Shown: positions 8,111 to 16,325 of the stretch, in pieces
How the letters are laid out: each line of letters opens with the position of its first letter
Numbering within the stretch: the first letter of the stretch is position 1
NCBI GenBank assembly: GCA_009920765.1
Contig: RFZJ01000036.1
Location: 1 to 37,168, forward strand
Origin: Planctomycetota bacterium
GTDB lineage: Bacteria; Planctomycetota; Planctomycetia; Gemmatales; Gemmataceae
DNA length: 37,168 nt
Reading direction: 5' to 3'
Position numbers and translations under genes: made by a program
The notes under the pieces: model-generated
Told to the model about the DNA's origin: nothing
Databases searched by the model: none
The model's input: only the letters and a program-made list of their open reading frames with translations

Positions 8111-9769
8111 TTAGTTTTTGGCAGCAGTGTTGTTGCTGAAGCATGCATTCCACCAACTTTGGTTAAGGTCATTGTAACTTTGAATTGCATAATGCCTTGA
8201 AAGCGCGCTTTCATAACCATTCTTCAGGCCATCTTTCATGAATTCGCTGAAAGCCTGCGGGCCTTTCAAACGGGTCAGATAATCGACTAGCGATACACTC
8301 TGCGCATAAAACGGGCCCACAAGTTTTGGCTCGGGATAATCCGACATCTGCATCAACCGCGAAACATGAAACAAAGTATTTTCGCGTGCATGTTTGGGAA
8401 GGTTATCAAGATGCTTTTGGATACGGTTTTTAGGCTCTGATAACACAGACATGCCTTCATCCGCCCAACGAGGCACAGGTTGTTCGCCCAGCCTGCCCGC
8501 AAGAACCACATGGGTAGTCTCATGGGGAAGAACGCCCGTCATCATATTGGCATCATCCGTATGCAAATCAATTCTACGAGAAAGGACGCGAACCCCTTCG
8601 GTTTTCAAGGTGGTGTGTCCTGGAGAAGCCGTTGGTGCACCGGTTGATTTCGAATATTCCTGGGCAGTGGAATGAAGATAAATCTCGCATATGGGCGTCC
8701 AATCATTTCCAACAGATCCAAACCATTTCATTCCAGCCTCAACCCTGCAGGCTTCCGAAGCTTTTGCTACCTGGGTGGCATCAGCCTGACTTAGATGGTG
8801 CCAAACCCTGAAGTTTTTTGTCTCTGCAAGATACCAATTTCCCTGGTAAGGCCCGGTATGTTTAACTTCCACCACTGAAGCACCGGATTGCTGCTGGTTG
8901 GTTGCCCCTATTTCCTGTTTACGCTGATCGATATTTTGCAACAGGCTGTTTCCAAACGATTGCAATTGTGGGGCCATCGAAAGGCTTACTCGGATTTCGT
9001 TTTCCCACAAGGGATCGAGCTTGGTATTCTGGCGCTGATTCATCGCTTCAACCACGGAATACAGCCTGCAATAGGCCCAGCGTTCCACACTTTGTGGCAT
9101 AACCTTGGGCTCAAGCCTGTATGCCTCCTCATAAAGCTTGGAAGCCAGCCTGAAGTTTTTACCTGCAAATTCTCTCTCCGCCTGATCCAACCTGAGACGG
9201 GCATCGTAATAGCGCTGGGTATTGGTGAACGAAAAAGGATTATCCTCGTTCGCATCTTCGATTTTCCCCCGCACTTTTGGAAGATCCTGTGGTTTTTTAG
9301 GTTGCTCTGCAGTTTTTGTAGGCATTGCAAACTTACTTATCGCTGATGCAATACTCACTGCTGGGGCTGTGGATGTGGATGTCGCTTTCGCTGATGCTGG
9401 TGATGGTTCAGTTGCTTTTGCTGAGGCTATGCCCGAATCAAGTATTTGCAGGCGCTTTTCATACTTCGAAATTTCATCCGTCAATCCCTTCGCTTGAAGA
9501 TCTCGGATATGCCCTTGATACGCATTTTTTAGTAATTGCAAATATTCCTTGTTGCCATCGATTGATTCTACCTGCCCTTCGAGAATGAAGACCGCAGCTT
9601 GATAATTACCTTTTTTAAAGTGATCCTGTCCCTCAAGGAGGGCTTTTTGAACCGCTAGGATTTTCTGAAATTTAGCATCGCTATCTGCTGCATAAAGCAA
9701 CGTCCCAAAGGTTAATGCAACACCAATACAAACAGCTAGAAATAATTTCGAGGTATTCATAACGAGCAT
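8111..9769 (-). CDS. Secreted HExxH metallopeptidase-like protein with TPR-like N-terminus
   Basis: The start at 9769 (552 residues) was chosen because GGGGAG lies five bases upstream of that ATG; the ATG three codons later (9760) is also possible and gives the same signal peptide, which ends near LLYAADS (residue 29). Residues 30-110 and about 185-230 are helical and TPR-like, separated by an Ala/Ser/Thr-rich linker with a repeated ASAKAT. The C-terminal half carries the zinc motif HETTH (416-420), followed by RWADEGMS with E438 as probable third ligand. This is the gluzincin pattern of the peptidase MA/DUF1570-type families found in planctomycetes. Substrate unknown; it probably acts in the periplasm or at the surface. 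It is convergent with the zinc-ribbon gene, with only 20 bases between the stops. Confidence 0.8.
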   Translation of the reverse strand: MLVMNTSKLFLAVCIGVALTFGTLLYAADSDAKFQKILAVQKALLEGQDHFKKGNYQAAVFILEGQVESIDGNKEYLQLLKNAYQGHIRDLQAKGLTDEISKYEKRLQILDSGIASAKATEPSPASAKATSTSTAPAVSIASAISKFAMPTKTAEQPKKPQDLPKVRGKIEDANEDNPFSFTNTQRYYDARLRLDQAEREFAGKNFRLASKLYEEAYRLEPKVMPQSVERWAYCRLYSVVEAMNQRQNTKLDPLWENEIRVSLSMAPQLQSFGNSLLQNIDQRKQEIGATNQQQSGASVVEVKHTGPYQGNWYLAETKNFRVWHHLSQADATQVAKASEACRVEAGMKWFGSVGNDWTPICEIYLHSTAQEYSKSTGAPTASPGHTTLKTEGVRVLSRRIDLHTDDANMMTGVLPHETTHVVLAGRLGEQPVPRWADEGMSVLSEPKNRIQKHLDNLPKHARENTLFHVSRLMQMSDYPEPKLVGPFYAQSVSLVDYLTRLKGPQAFSEFMKDGLKNGYESALSRHYAIQSYNDLNQSWWNACFSNNTAAKN

Positions 9770-10068
9770 CCATGCTCCCCAACAATGGTTAATAATCTGA
9801 TCAATCAACTTTAAAAAATAGATGATTCCGAGGGCATCATGCCCAACAAAATCAACCAAGCGGGCACAGGGTAGGAATGATTGCAGGGAAACACAAGGCG
9901 AGTTCTATAGGAACGAAAAGAAAACTACCCCTGCTGCCTATTTTCACACGCAACTCCCCCACTTTTACCCATAAAGGGGTAATGCCGACTTTTTTAACCC
10001 TCAGGCCGATTGAAAAGGAGCATCCACCTTAGATTTTCTAATGTTTGTAAGCATAAAAGCACGAATCA
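9770..10068. other. Divergent intergenic region with a GGGCAT-ATGCCC palindrome
   Basis: About 300 bases between the leftward peptidase gene and the rightward ATP-grasp gene, with no reading frame I support. A 13-base palindrome, GGGCAT-C-ATGCCC, lies at 9832-9844, about 65 bases upstream of the peptidase start, and could be an operator. An isolated AAGGAG near 10015 has no start codon behind it at a useful distance. Confidence 0.4.
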
Positions 10069-11286
10069 ATGAATAATTGTATTTGTTTGCATAAAGCAAA
10101 TTGTGTGAGGAAGTGCTTTAGGATTTCAGGCCATATGGAACATTCCCAGATTCCTTCAGGCGAAAGCTTTCCAAGGCTTTACCTGAAAGATTCCTATTCA
10201 GAATCGCTGGACGAACCCATCGTAAATTATGCTTCCGAGCATTACGACTTGACCATGAGTTTGAAAGACCCTTTACACCCTTCGTTTGGTGTTTTTCTGG
10301 AATCCTTGAAAAAAGAATGTACGAAACGAGGCTTACGCTTTTTGCTGGTGCACGAAGCCATGGTTGCAGAAACCATTGAAAAATTTCGTATTGGTAAAGT
10401 AAGCTCGGGATTTCATCTGGACTTTTTTTCGCTTTGGCATGAAGCCAACGAGCCTTTCGCAAAGCTTGCGCAAACAATCCAGGACTCCGGTGGTAAACCA
10501 GTCAACTCACCCCATCGCTCTCGTTTATTTACAGATAAGGCTGCAAGCCATTTCGAACTCACCAGGCACAACTTAGGTGTGCCCAGATCCTTGATACTTC
10601 GCCCAGGCTTACCCGAAAAAACAGTCAGGCAGATGATTGTTGGGTTCTTGAACAAAAAGAATCCAAACTGGGAAGGTGGCTTGTTTCTTAAAAAAGGAAA
10701 CGGGTTTGGCAACAAGGGAGTAAACCATTTAAAAGCCCAGGGTACGGAAGAACTTATCCCACAGGTTCAGAAAGTATTGGCAACAGACCCCACGGATTCG
10801 TACCTACTGCAAGAAGAGGTACGTTGTAGATACATGCAAACCAATCAGGGTTTGACACGACCAGCCTACTGGCGCATCATTTATTGCCTGGGTGATTTTC
10901 ATGCATTCTGGTGGAAACCCGCAGAATACTGCGCACCCGGTGAAAAAAGCTATTTAACTCTGGAACCCTCAGAAATTCGCGCTTTCCGCTTGCAGCCTCT
11001 CTTGGATTTTGCAGATGAACTGAAGGAATTAAGCGGCCTTGATTGGTTTTCCACCGAAATTTGCCTGCATGAAAAACCTTCTCACTCCAAGCATCAAATC
11101 CGCTCCGAAGATGGATCCCTTCTTCCCCTTGTTGCAATTGATTATTTCAATGATCAGTGCGATGTTCATGTACAAAGCCAATGGCATGGCGCCCCACCCG
11201 ACCTATTTGTAAATGCCGTTGCAAGACGATTTGCAGAACATGCAACAAGCTTATCTCGAATGCACAAATCTCGAAAAGCAGGCTAA
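10069..11286 (+). CDS. ATP-grasp fold protein, probable carboxylate-amine or peptide ligase
   Basis: A 405-residue soluble protein. The central and C-terminal parts show an ATP-grasp pattern: a glycine-rich nucleotide-lid strand LFLKKGNGFGNKG (about 205-217), an acidic metal-binding strand with WFSTEICL (E330), and VAIDYFNDQCDV (D358, N361) in place of the usual EVNxxP metal site. Such enzymes activate a carboxylate with ATP and join it to an amine or thiol. The N-terminal third resembles a pre-ATP-grasp domain but is not recognised. The start is uncertain: ATG 10069 gives a Cys-rich extension with no Shine-Dalgarno sequence, and ATG 10135 (residue 23) is equally plausible. The sugar isomerase-like gene follows after 58 bases, so the two probably form an operon. 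Substrate unknown. Confidence 0.75.
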   Translation: MNNCICLHKANCVRKCFRISGHMEHSQIPSGESFPRLYLKDSYSESLDEPIVNYASEHYDLTMSLKDPLHPSFGVFLESLKKECTKRGLRFLLVHEAMVAETIEKFRIGKVSSGFHLDFFSLWHEANEPFAKLAQTIQDSGGKPVNSPHRSRLFTDKAASHFELTRHNLGVPRSLILRPGLPEKTVRQMIVGFLNKKNPNWEGGLFLKKGNGFGNKGVNHLKAQGTEELIPQVQKVLATDPTDSYLLQEEVRCRYMQTNQGLTRPAYWRIIYCLGDFHAFWWKPAEYCAPGEKSYLTLEPSEIRAFRLQPLLDFADELKELSGLDWFSTEICLHEKPSHSKHQIRSEDGSLLPLVAIDYFNDQCDVHVQSQWHGAPPDLFVNAVARRFAEHATSLSRMHKSRKAG

Positions 11287-11344
11287 AGGTTCTTGCCCAC
11301 TATTCTTATATTGGGATAATTAAATGATAAAGGAAGGCGCCACG

Positions 11345-12175
11345 ATGTTGCCCGGATATAACACCAATGGCTTTGCACACCACAAAATTGAAGATGCTTT
11401 GCAAATTATCGCAGAGCTAGGGTATCGATCTGTTGCGTTCACTTTGGATTACAATACCCTTGATCCGTTTGCTTCCAATGCTGTTGATAGGGCTCGGGAA
11501 CTGGGAAAGATTTCTCAGGATTTATGTTTGAATGTAGTAATCGAAACGGGAGCAAGATTCCTTCTAGACGCTAGAAAAAAGCACCAACCAACCCTTATAT
11601 CGAAGCTTGGAACTGATCGAAAAAAGAGAGCAGACTTCCTGCTGCGCTGTGCAGAACTTGGTAACAAAATGGGCTCGAACATCCTAAGTTTTTGGTCCGG
11701 TAAACCTGATTTCGAAGCCCCTGACGACGCTTATTGGGAGTTACTAATCGAACAGTGCGGCTTTATCAGAAGGCAGGTTGAAAACAGCGGGATGAAAATT
11801 GCATTCGAACCAGAACCTGGAATGTTCATTGATACGATGGACAAGTTTGAAAAGCTTTACAAAGCAATAAACATGCCAGGCTTTGGATTAACATTAGATA
11901 TAGGCCATCTTGAATGTATGAATGAAATGCCCTTGATGACTCATCTTGAAAAATGGGGTTCAGTGCTTTGGAACATTCACCTGGAAGATATGAGGCGTGG
12001 GGTTCACGATCATTTGCCACCGGGTGAGGGGTCAATCGATTTCGCCAAGGTGTTCGAGGGGCTTGATAAAATAAAATACAAGGGTGGAGTGCACTGGGAA
12101 TTAAGCAGGCACAGCCATGATGCAGTAGAAACTGCCCGCAAATGCAGGCAGTTTATGAAGGAACAGGGTATTTAG
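11345..12175 (+). CDS. Sugar phosphate isomerase/epimerase family TIM-barrel protein
   Basis: The ATG at 11345 has GGAAGG seven bases upstream and is preferred to the ATG at 11324. The 276-residue protein belongs to the AP endonuclease 2-like TIM-barrel family (COG1082), with metal-site elements in the expected order: the FEPEPG strand (glutamate ligand), LTLDIGHLE (Asp and His ligands), WNIHLEDMRRGVHDHLPPGEGSIDF (His/Asp ligands) and a final GGVHWELSRHSH. Members isomerise or epimerise keto sugars or act on related polyols, using a divalent metal. The exact substrate cannot be told. It is probably cotranscribed with the ATP-grasp gene, which suggests a shared small-molecule pathway. Its TAG shares bases with the TAA of the convergent rpsA, a 4-base overlap at 12172-12175. 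Confidence 0.85.
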   Translation: MLPGYNTNGFAHHKIEDALQIIAELGYRSVAFTLDYNTLDPFASNAVDRARELGKISQDLCLNVVIETGARFLLDARKKHQPTLISKLGTDRKKRADFLLRCAELGNKMGSNILSFWSGKPDFEAPDDAYWELLIEQCGFIRRQVENSGMKIAFEPEPGMFIDTMDKFEKLYKAINMPGFGLTLDIGHLECMNEMPLMTHLEKWGSVLWNIHLEDMRRGVHDHLPPGEGSIDFAKVFEGLDKIKYKGGVHWELSRHSHDAVETARKCRQFMKEQGI

Positions 12176-13581
12176 AAAAGAGGCTTATTACCTGAATCAC
12201 CTATGCCACCCCGCATCGAAAAGTTTCGCGGTGGCGCAGGTCTGACTGGTTTTGAAGGAGTAACTGGCTCAGGTTCTGCGGGTTCAGCCGCACTGGCTTC
12301 GGGCGCAGTCAAGGCTTTGATGGAAAGAGAAATTCGCTTGGTTTCTGAATCCATGCTTTGGATTTTAACCTGAACTTCCTGACCTACTTTTAACACATCC
12401 TGAGCTCTTCGAACCCGGACAGAGGATAATTCTGACAGATGAACCAACCCCTCGATGCCAGGCGATAATTCGATGAATGCGCCAAACTCTGCAAGCTTGG
12501 TAACTTTGCCAGTAACGATTGCGCCAGGCCTGTTATCCCTCGAAAATACATCCCAGGGGTTTTCTTCCAATTGTTTGAATCCGAGTCCGACTTTTCGTGT
12601 TTCGGGATCGATCTTTAAAACAATAACCTTTACCTTTTGGCCCGATTGAAACAACTTGGTGGCATCGACCTGCCTGCTCCAACTCATTTCGCTTATATGC
12701 AACAAGCCATCAACTCCGCCTAAATCTACGAATGCGCCGAACTGCATTACCGACCTAACAATACCCTCGCGAACCTGGCCTTCCTTGAGTTCCAGCCAAA
12801 GCTTTTCCTTGGCCTCCGCTTTTTCTTTTTCGAGAATGTCTCTTCTGCTTACCACAAGATTTTGGCTTGCTACATCAACTTCAGAAACCATGCAAATAAG
12901 CTTTTGATTCAAGTAGGGTTCAAGTTCATTGATGCGGAATATTTCAATCTGGCTTATTGGCATGAAACCACGTATGCCATGCACATCAACTTCCAAACCA
13001 CCTTTGTTAACCCCTGTAACTCTGGCTTCAACCGTCATGCCAACAGCAACGGTATTCCAGTTGGCGTTGGAAACAGCCGAGCCCTTGCGAGATAGAAGCA
13101 TGACGCCATTGGCACTATCAAAGCCTTCGATTTTGACTTCAACTTCCTGGCCGATGACTGGGTTGCCTTCGGGGAATGAAAGTATGGAAAGCACCCCCTG
13201 TTTAATACCACCTGGTAAATCAATGAAAACATCCTGGTCATGGATACGAAAGACCTTTCCCAATTTCATCTGGGGTAAAGGCTCCTGCCCTTTTTTGCGC
13301 CTGGGCATGGGGCCACCACCCATAAGGTCGGTTTCCGTAATACCCATCATTGCTGCTTCGAGTTCCCGCTCAATGAAGGCATCGTTATCAATTTTAGAGA
13401 GAAGAGAGGGTTGGTCGAAGATTGGATCGGGTTGAACTTCAAGGGCGTTTCCCGCTTTGAACATATCTCCCGCCTTATTCATGTCATATTTACCAATTTT
13501 CCGGGGTGGGGTCCTATCAGGGTTATCAGTGCGGGTAGAGGGCAAATTATCATTATCTTGGTGGGAAGGTCCATTGCTCAT
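12172..13581 (-). CDS. rpsA: 30S ribosomal protein S1, four S1 domains
   Basis: A 469-residue RNA-binding protein that helps load mRNA on the 30S subunit. Four S1 (OB-fold) repeats are visible at about 105-167, 178-248, 266-338 and 350-424; the third and fourth (FGAFVDL, FGAFIEL) are the most canonical. They are preceded by a 100-residue polar extension and followed by a Pro/Ala/Glu-rich tail. Six-repeat proteobacterial S1 is longer; four repeats are usual for several other phyla. GGAG lies nine bases before the ATG. A good -10 element sits 35 bases upstream, between this gene and the DUF1080 gene, so it is probably transcribed on its own as well. General S1-domain RNA-binding proteins are an alternative, but the repeat number and order favour S1. 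Confidence 0.88.
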   Translation of the reverse strand: MSNGPSHQDNDNLPSTRTDNPDRTPPRKIGKYDMNKAGDMFKAGNALEVQPDPIFDQPSLLSKIDNDAFIERELEAAMMGITETDLMGGGPMPRRKKGQEPLPQMKLGKVFRIHDQDVFIDLPGGIKQGVLSILSFPEGNPVIGQEVEVKIEGFDSANGVMLLSRKGSAVSNANWNTVAVGMTVEARVTGVNKGGLEVDVHGIRGFMPISQIEIFRINELEPYLNQKLICMVSEVDVASQNLVVSRRDILEKEKAEAKEKLWLELKEGQVREGIVRSVMQFGAFVDLGGVDGLLHISEMSWSRQVDATKLFQSGQKVKVIVLKIDPETRKVGLGFKQLEENPWDVFSRDNRPGAIVTGKVTKLAEFGAFIELSPGIEGLVHLSELSSVRVRRAQDVLKVGQEVQVKIQSMDSETKRISLSIKALTAPEASAAEPAEPEPVTPSKPVRPAPPRNFSMRGGIGDSGNKPLF

Positions 13582-13615
13582 GATTCAAACTCCAATAAAT
13601 CTTCGGAACTAAAGT

Positions 13616-13644
13616 ATTATAGAGAGATAGGAAAATTATTTGAG
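13616..13644 (-). promoter_or_regulatory. Candidate promoter of rpsA
   Basis: On the minus strand a perfect TATAAT (13616-13621) is preceded, after 17 bases, by CTCAAA, a weak -35 (three of six). Transcription would start near 13609 and give a leader of about 28 bases that contains the rpsA ribosome-binding site. Confidence 0.45.
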
Positions 13645-14310
13645 TTCTTTAACCCTAAGATTTCGAAAATCAACTTTTCCACCATGATTTTGCACACAAA
13701 CATACCCCTTTAGAGGCTTCATTTTTATCTCTTCAACCGTGGTTTGATCGACATCAATAATTTTTTGGTCATTCAGTGTGACTTTAATTCGAGGCCCTTT
13801 ACACTCTATTTCTATTTTATTCCACTCGGGAGCAGGCTTTACTGCCTTAACGCTCGGAGCAATGTAGCGGTAAAGCGAACCTGTGGAATGCTTATCAGGG
13901 TTCTTCATGGCATCATCCAGTAGCTGAATTTCATAGCCTGCCCTGGAAGGTGGTGAATCCGATTTCTTAGGATCATAAGCACCCGTCCTGATACCAATTC
14001 CACTATTGCAAGGTGATTGCTTGGGCAATTCTTTTTCTGAAAGCCTGTACTCCAAGCTAAATACAAAGTCTGCAAATTGTTTTTTATCGTAGCGCAGGAA
14101 GCCGTAGCTTTTACGATTATTAACCCTGCATGTGATCATGCCATTTTCCGCAACCCAAATAGGTTCTTTATTACCTTTATTATCAAATTCTGAAGGCCCC
14201 TCGATCACCCAGCCCGAAAGATCTTTCCCATTGAACAACTCAATTGCATCATCAGATTGGGCTAAAAGAATGGGTGTGAACAAAAACAAACAAAACAGCC
14301 TTAACCACAT
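13636..14310 (-). CDS. Secreted DUF1080 (3-keto-disaccharide hydrolase-type) protein
   Basis: A 224-residue protein with a short signal peptide (residues 1-17, ending LLAQS). The mature part is a single DUF1080 domain, a concanavalin/laminin-G-like beta sandwich: FNGKDLSGWVIEG at the start, FVFSLEYRLSE and SGIGIRTG in the middle, GYEIQLLDD, and WNKIEIECKG-IKVTLNDQ near the end, which is the usual order. Family members include 3-keto-glucoside hydrolases, and planctomycetes carry many copies. AAGGAAA precedes the ATG, and the DUF3500 gene lies 21 bases upstream on the same strand, so the two are probably cotranscribed. The specific sugar substrate cannot be inferred. Confidence 0.9.
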   Translation of the reverse strand: MWLRLFCLFLFTPILLAQSDDAIELFNGKDLSGWVIEGPSEFDNKGNKEPIWVAENGMITCRVNNRKSYGFLRYDKKQFADFVFSLEYRLSEKELPKQSPCNSGIGIRTGAYDPKKSDSPPSRAGYEIQLLDDAMKNPDKHSTGSLYRYIAPSVKAVKPAPEWNKIEIECKGPRIKVTLNDQKIIDVDQTTVEEIKMKPLKGYVCVQNHGGKVDFRNLRVKELK

Positions 14311-14331
14311 AATTCATTTCCTTAATAAGAT

Positions 14332-15225
14332 CTAAGCTTTGGGTTTGGCACGAACCGTCATGTGAAGATGGTTTTTTCCCGAAGTCTGCCAATCAATGAG
14401 AACAGAATCAGAACCAAACTTCCAAGAATAATTTCCACCCTGCAAATGCCCCTGCGAAGCATTACCCGACAAAACAAGCTTTAACTGATCAACCCCTCCC
14501 TGCGCATCGATTATTTTTTCAAGCTTCTTTCTTCGATCTGAAGAAAAAACATCAAGCCTCTTGGCTAGCAGTTTCCTGGCAAGTTCAGCAGAGGGCTTGG
14601 GAAGGTCTTTCAGTAAAACTCCAGATTTCCCTATCGCCTGCCCCGAACCCCCGGGACCTGCCAGTTTGGTCAAGTTTTCCTTATCCAAAGTCTTGGCAAG
14701 TGCCAGTAAAATAGTCTCTTCTTCTTCCCAAAGGTTGTTGACCGGATTTCCCCCCAATAGAACAGGGCCAAATTCCCCCTTGTCATCTGAAGAAAATTCG
14801 CAGTGCAACAAGGTCAGATGATGCTGTGCCAGTCGAAAGGCAAAAGATTTCCCTGCTTCCGGGGCACCAAAAAAATTAATGTACCTGCGATTGGCTGGAG
14901 TTTGTTTGGCAACTTCGATGCAGCGGGACGCCCCATAAGAGGAAGTCATTGCAAGGATCATTTTTTCAACAAGGGCAGCCTGCTCAGGCTTCAATTTACT
15001 AATCGCAAGGCCTTTTCTTTCAACTGCAGGAAAGACTTCTGAAAATCGATCTTTATCATCAAACGTTTTTAAAGCCTCGCTTTTTTGCTGCTCATCCAAG
15101 GACTTGAACAATTCAATTGCTACCCCCCTTGCGGCATCATCAGACCCCTGAAAAATCAGGGCGGATGCCAATAGAGTAAAAGCCGGGAAGACTACAAAAG
15201 CAATTAGACCAGCAATTTTTTTCAT
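14332..15225 (-). CDS. Secreted DUF3500 family protein
   Basis: A 297-residue protein with an N-terminal signal peptide (residues 1-22, lysines then a hydrophobic core). The central segment FAFRLAQHHLTL, followed by FGPVLLGGNPV and a run of acidic helix, is the characteristic DUF3500 signature; the C-terminus has a lipocalin-like WKFGSDSVLIDWQTSG-NHLHMT strand pair. The family has no established biochemical function. AAAGGA lies before the ATG. It is the first gene of a leftward unit followed by the DUF1080 protein, and is divergent from the flippase-like gene. Confidence 0.85.
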   Translation of the reverse strand: MKKIAGLIAFVVFPAFTLLASALIFQGSDDAARGVAIELFKSLDEQQKSEALKTFDDKDRFSEVFPAVERKGLAISKLKPEQAALVEKMILAMTSSYGASRCIEVAKQTPANRRYINFFGAPEAGKSFAFRLAQHHLTLLHCEFSSDDKGEFGPVLLGGNPVNNLWEEEETILLALAKTLDKENLTKLAGPGGSGQAIGKSGVLLKDLPKPSAELARKLLAKRLDVFSSDRRKKLEKIIDAQGGVDQLKLVLSGNASQGHLQGGNYSWKFGSDSVLIDWQTSGKNHLHMTVRAKPKA

Positions 15226-15304
15226 CGTTTTTTCCTTTATTTAAACAGGTTTTGTACAACAATATAGCAGACATCCACCCCGAATACCACTAATTAAGAC
15301 CCAC

Positions 15305-16285
15305 ATGATTGATCGAATGAAAAAATTCTGGCCTGCGATCAAGATATTCATCTGGATTCTGGTGGCGTTTGCTGTTGGGTTTCAGTTTTGGAGAATCCTA
15401 CATCTTGAAGCTCTTAAAGATCCAGATGGCAAGCATAATTCTCTAACCCTGCTTTTACAACAATTGCAAAGTGTCTCATTATCCGGGGTTTTACTTTGTG
15501 GATTACTTTATATTGTTGGAATCGGGTTTTCCGGATGGTTCTGGGCAGACCTTTTAAATGATATAAAACAACCGATTTCCCTGCCTTTTGCGTTACGCTG
15601 TTTCTATATCGCCCAGTTGGGAAAATATGTACCAGGCAAAGGCTTGGCTTTGTTTCTTCGCATCAATTCTGCAATGAAAGAAAATGTCACCATCACCGCA
15701 GGAGTCACCACCTCCATTTACGAGGTGCTTTTTACAATGGCAACAGGGGCGGCTCTGGCGGTTACCCTGGGTTTACTCTCCCCAGATACTTCAACCACAC
15801 AAATAACCGCAGCAATCTTCTTGATGCTGGTAACAGGAATCCCCATCATGCCTGGTTTTTTTCCTTTCATGGTAAAAAAATTGGGAAAGCGATTTTTGCC
15901 TGCTGAGCAACTGCTTGTAATCCCAGGATCTTTTCGCTCCTTTTTTCGCGGACTTTTATCCACTCTACTTTGCTGGTTCCTCCTTGGGGCAAGCTTTATG
16001 GTGCTATGGCAAGCCATGGACACCTCGGTAAATGGCATGACTTTCATGCGCTTTATTTGGTGCACGGGCTGTATAACTTTGTCGAATGTGGGGGGATTTG
16101 TTGCATCTACCCCGGGTGGACTCGGTGTTCGTGAACAAATTCTACAAATCATGATGGATTCAACCCTTGGATCCAAAGCTGTCACCGCAGCCATCCTTCT
16201 TCGAGTCATCTGGACAGCCTCAGAAGTTTTGACAGCTTTTGGGTTTTACTGGATTAAACCCCAGCAACCGATAGAAAAAACCTAG
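15305..16285 (+). CDS. Flippase-like integral membrane protein (LPG synthase TM / AglD family)
   Basis: A 326-residue protein with about seven or eight hydrophobic segments (around 13-30, 58-80, 132-158, 166-188, 215-238, 245-270 and 290-315). The motifs IAQLGKYVPGKG and, near the C-terminus, STPGGLGVREQI are typical of the UPF0104 / lysylphosphatidylglycerol synthase TM family (COG0392), which resembles the flippase half of MprF. Members are thought to move or anchor lipid-linked compounds. The glycosyltransferase 40 bases downstream is a common partner and suggests a role with a lipid-linked sugar. No MprF-type aminoacyltransferase domain is present. Confidence 0.85.
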   Translation: MIDRMKKFWPAIKIFIWILVAFAVGFQFWRILHLEALKDPDGKHNSLTLLLQQLQSVSLSGVLLCGLLYIVGIGFSGWFWADLLNDIKQPISLPFALRCFYIAQLGKYVPGKGLALFLRINSAMKENVTITAGVTTSIYEVLFTMATGAALAVTLGLLSPDTSTTQITAAIFLMLVTGIPIMPGFFPFMVKKLGKRFLPAEQLLVIPGSFRSFFRGLLSTLLCWFLLGASFMVLWQAMDTSVNGMTFMRFIWCTGCITLSNVGGFVASTPGGLGVREQILQIMMDSTLGSKAVTAAILLRVIWTASEVLTAFGFYWIKPQQPIEKT

Positions 16286-16325
16286 GAGATAAATTCCAAC
16301 CCGATTCCAGCCAGGCAAGCCAGCC

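Noticed and set aside
9832..9844. GGGCAT-C-ATGCCC palindrome as a confirmed operator
   Set aside because: Single occurrence in the window and no adjacent regulator gene; kept only as a remark on the intergenic region.
12929..13435. 168-codon rightward open frame
   Set aside because: Antisense to rpsA within its first S1 domains; a shadow of that gene.
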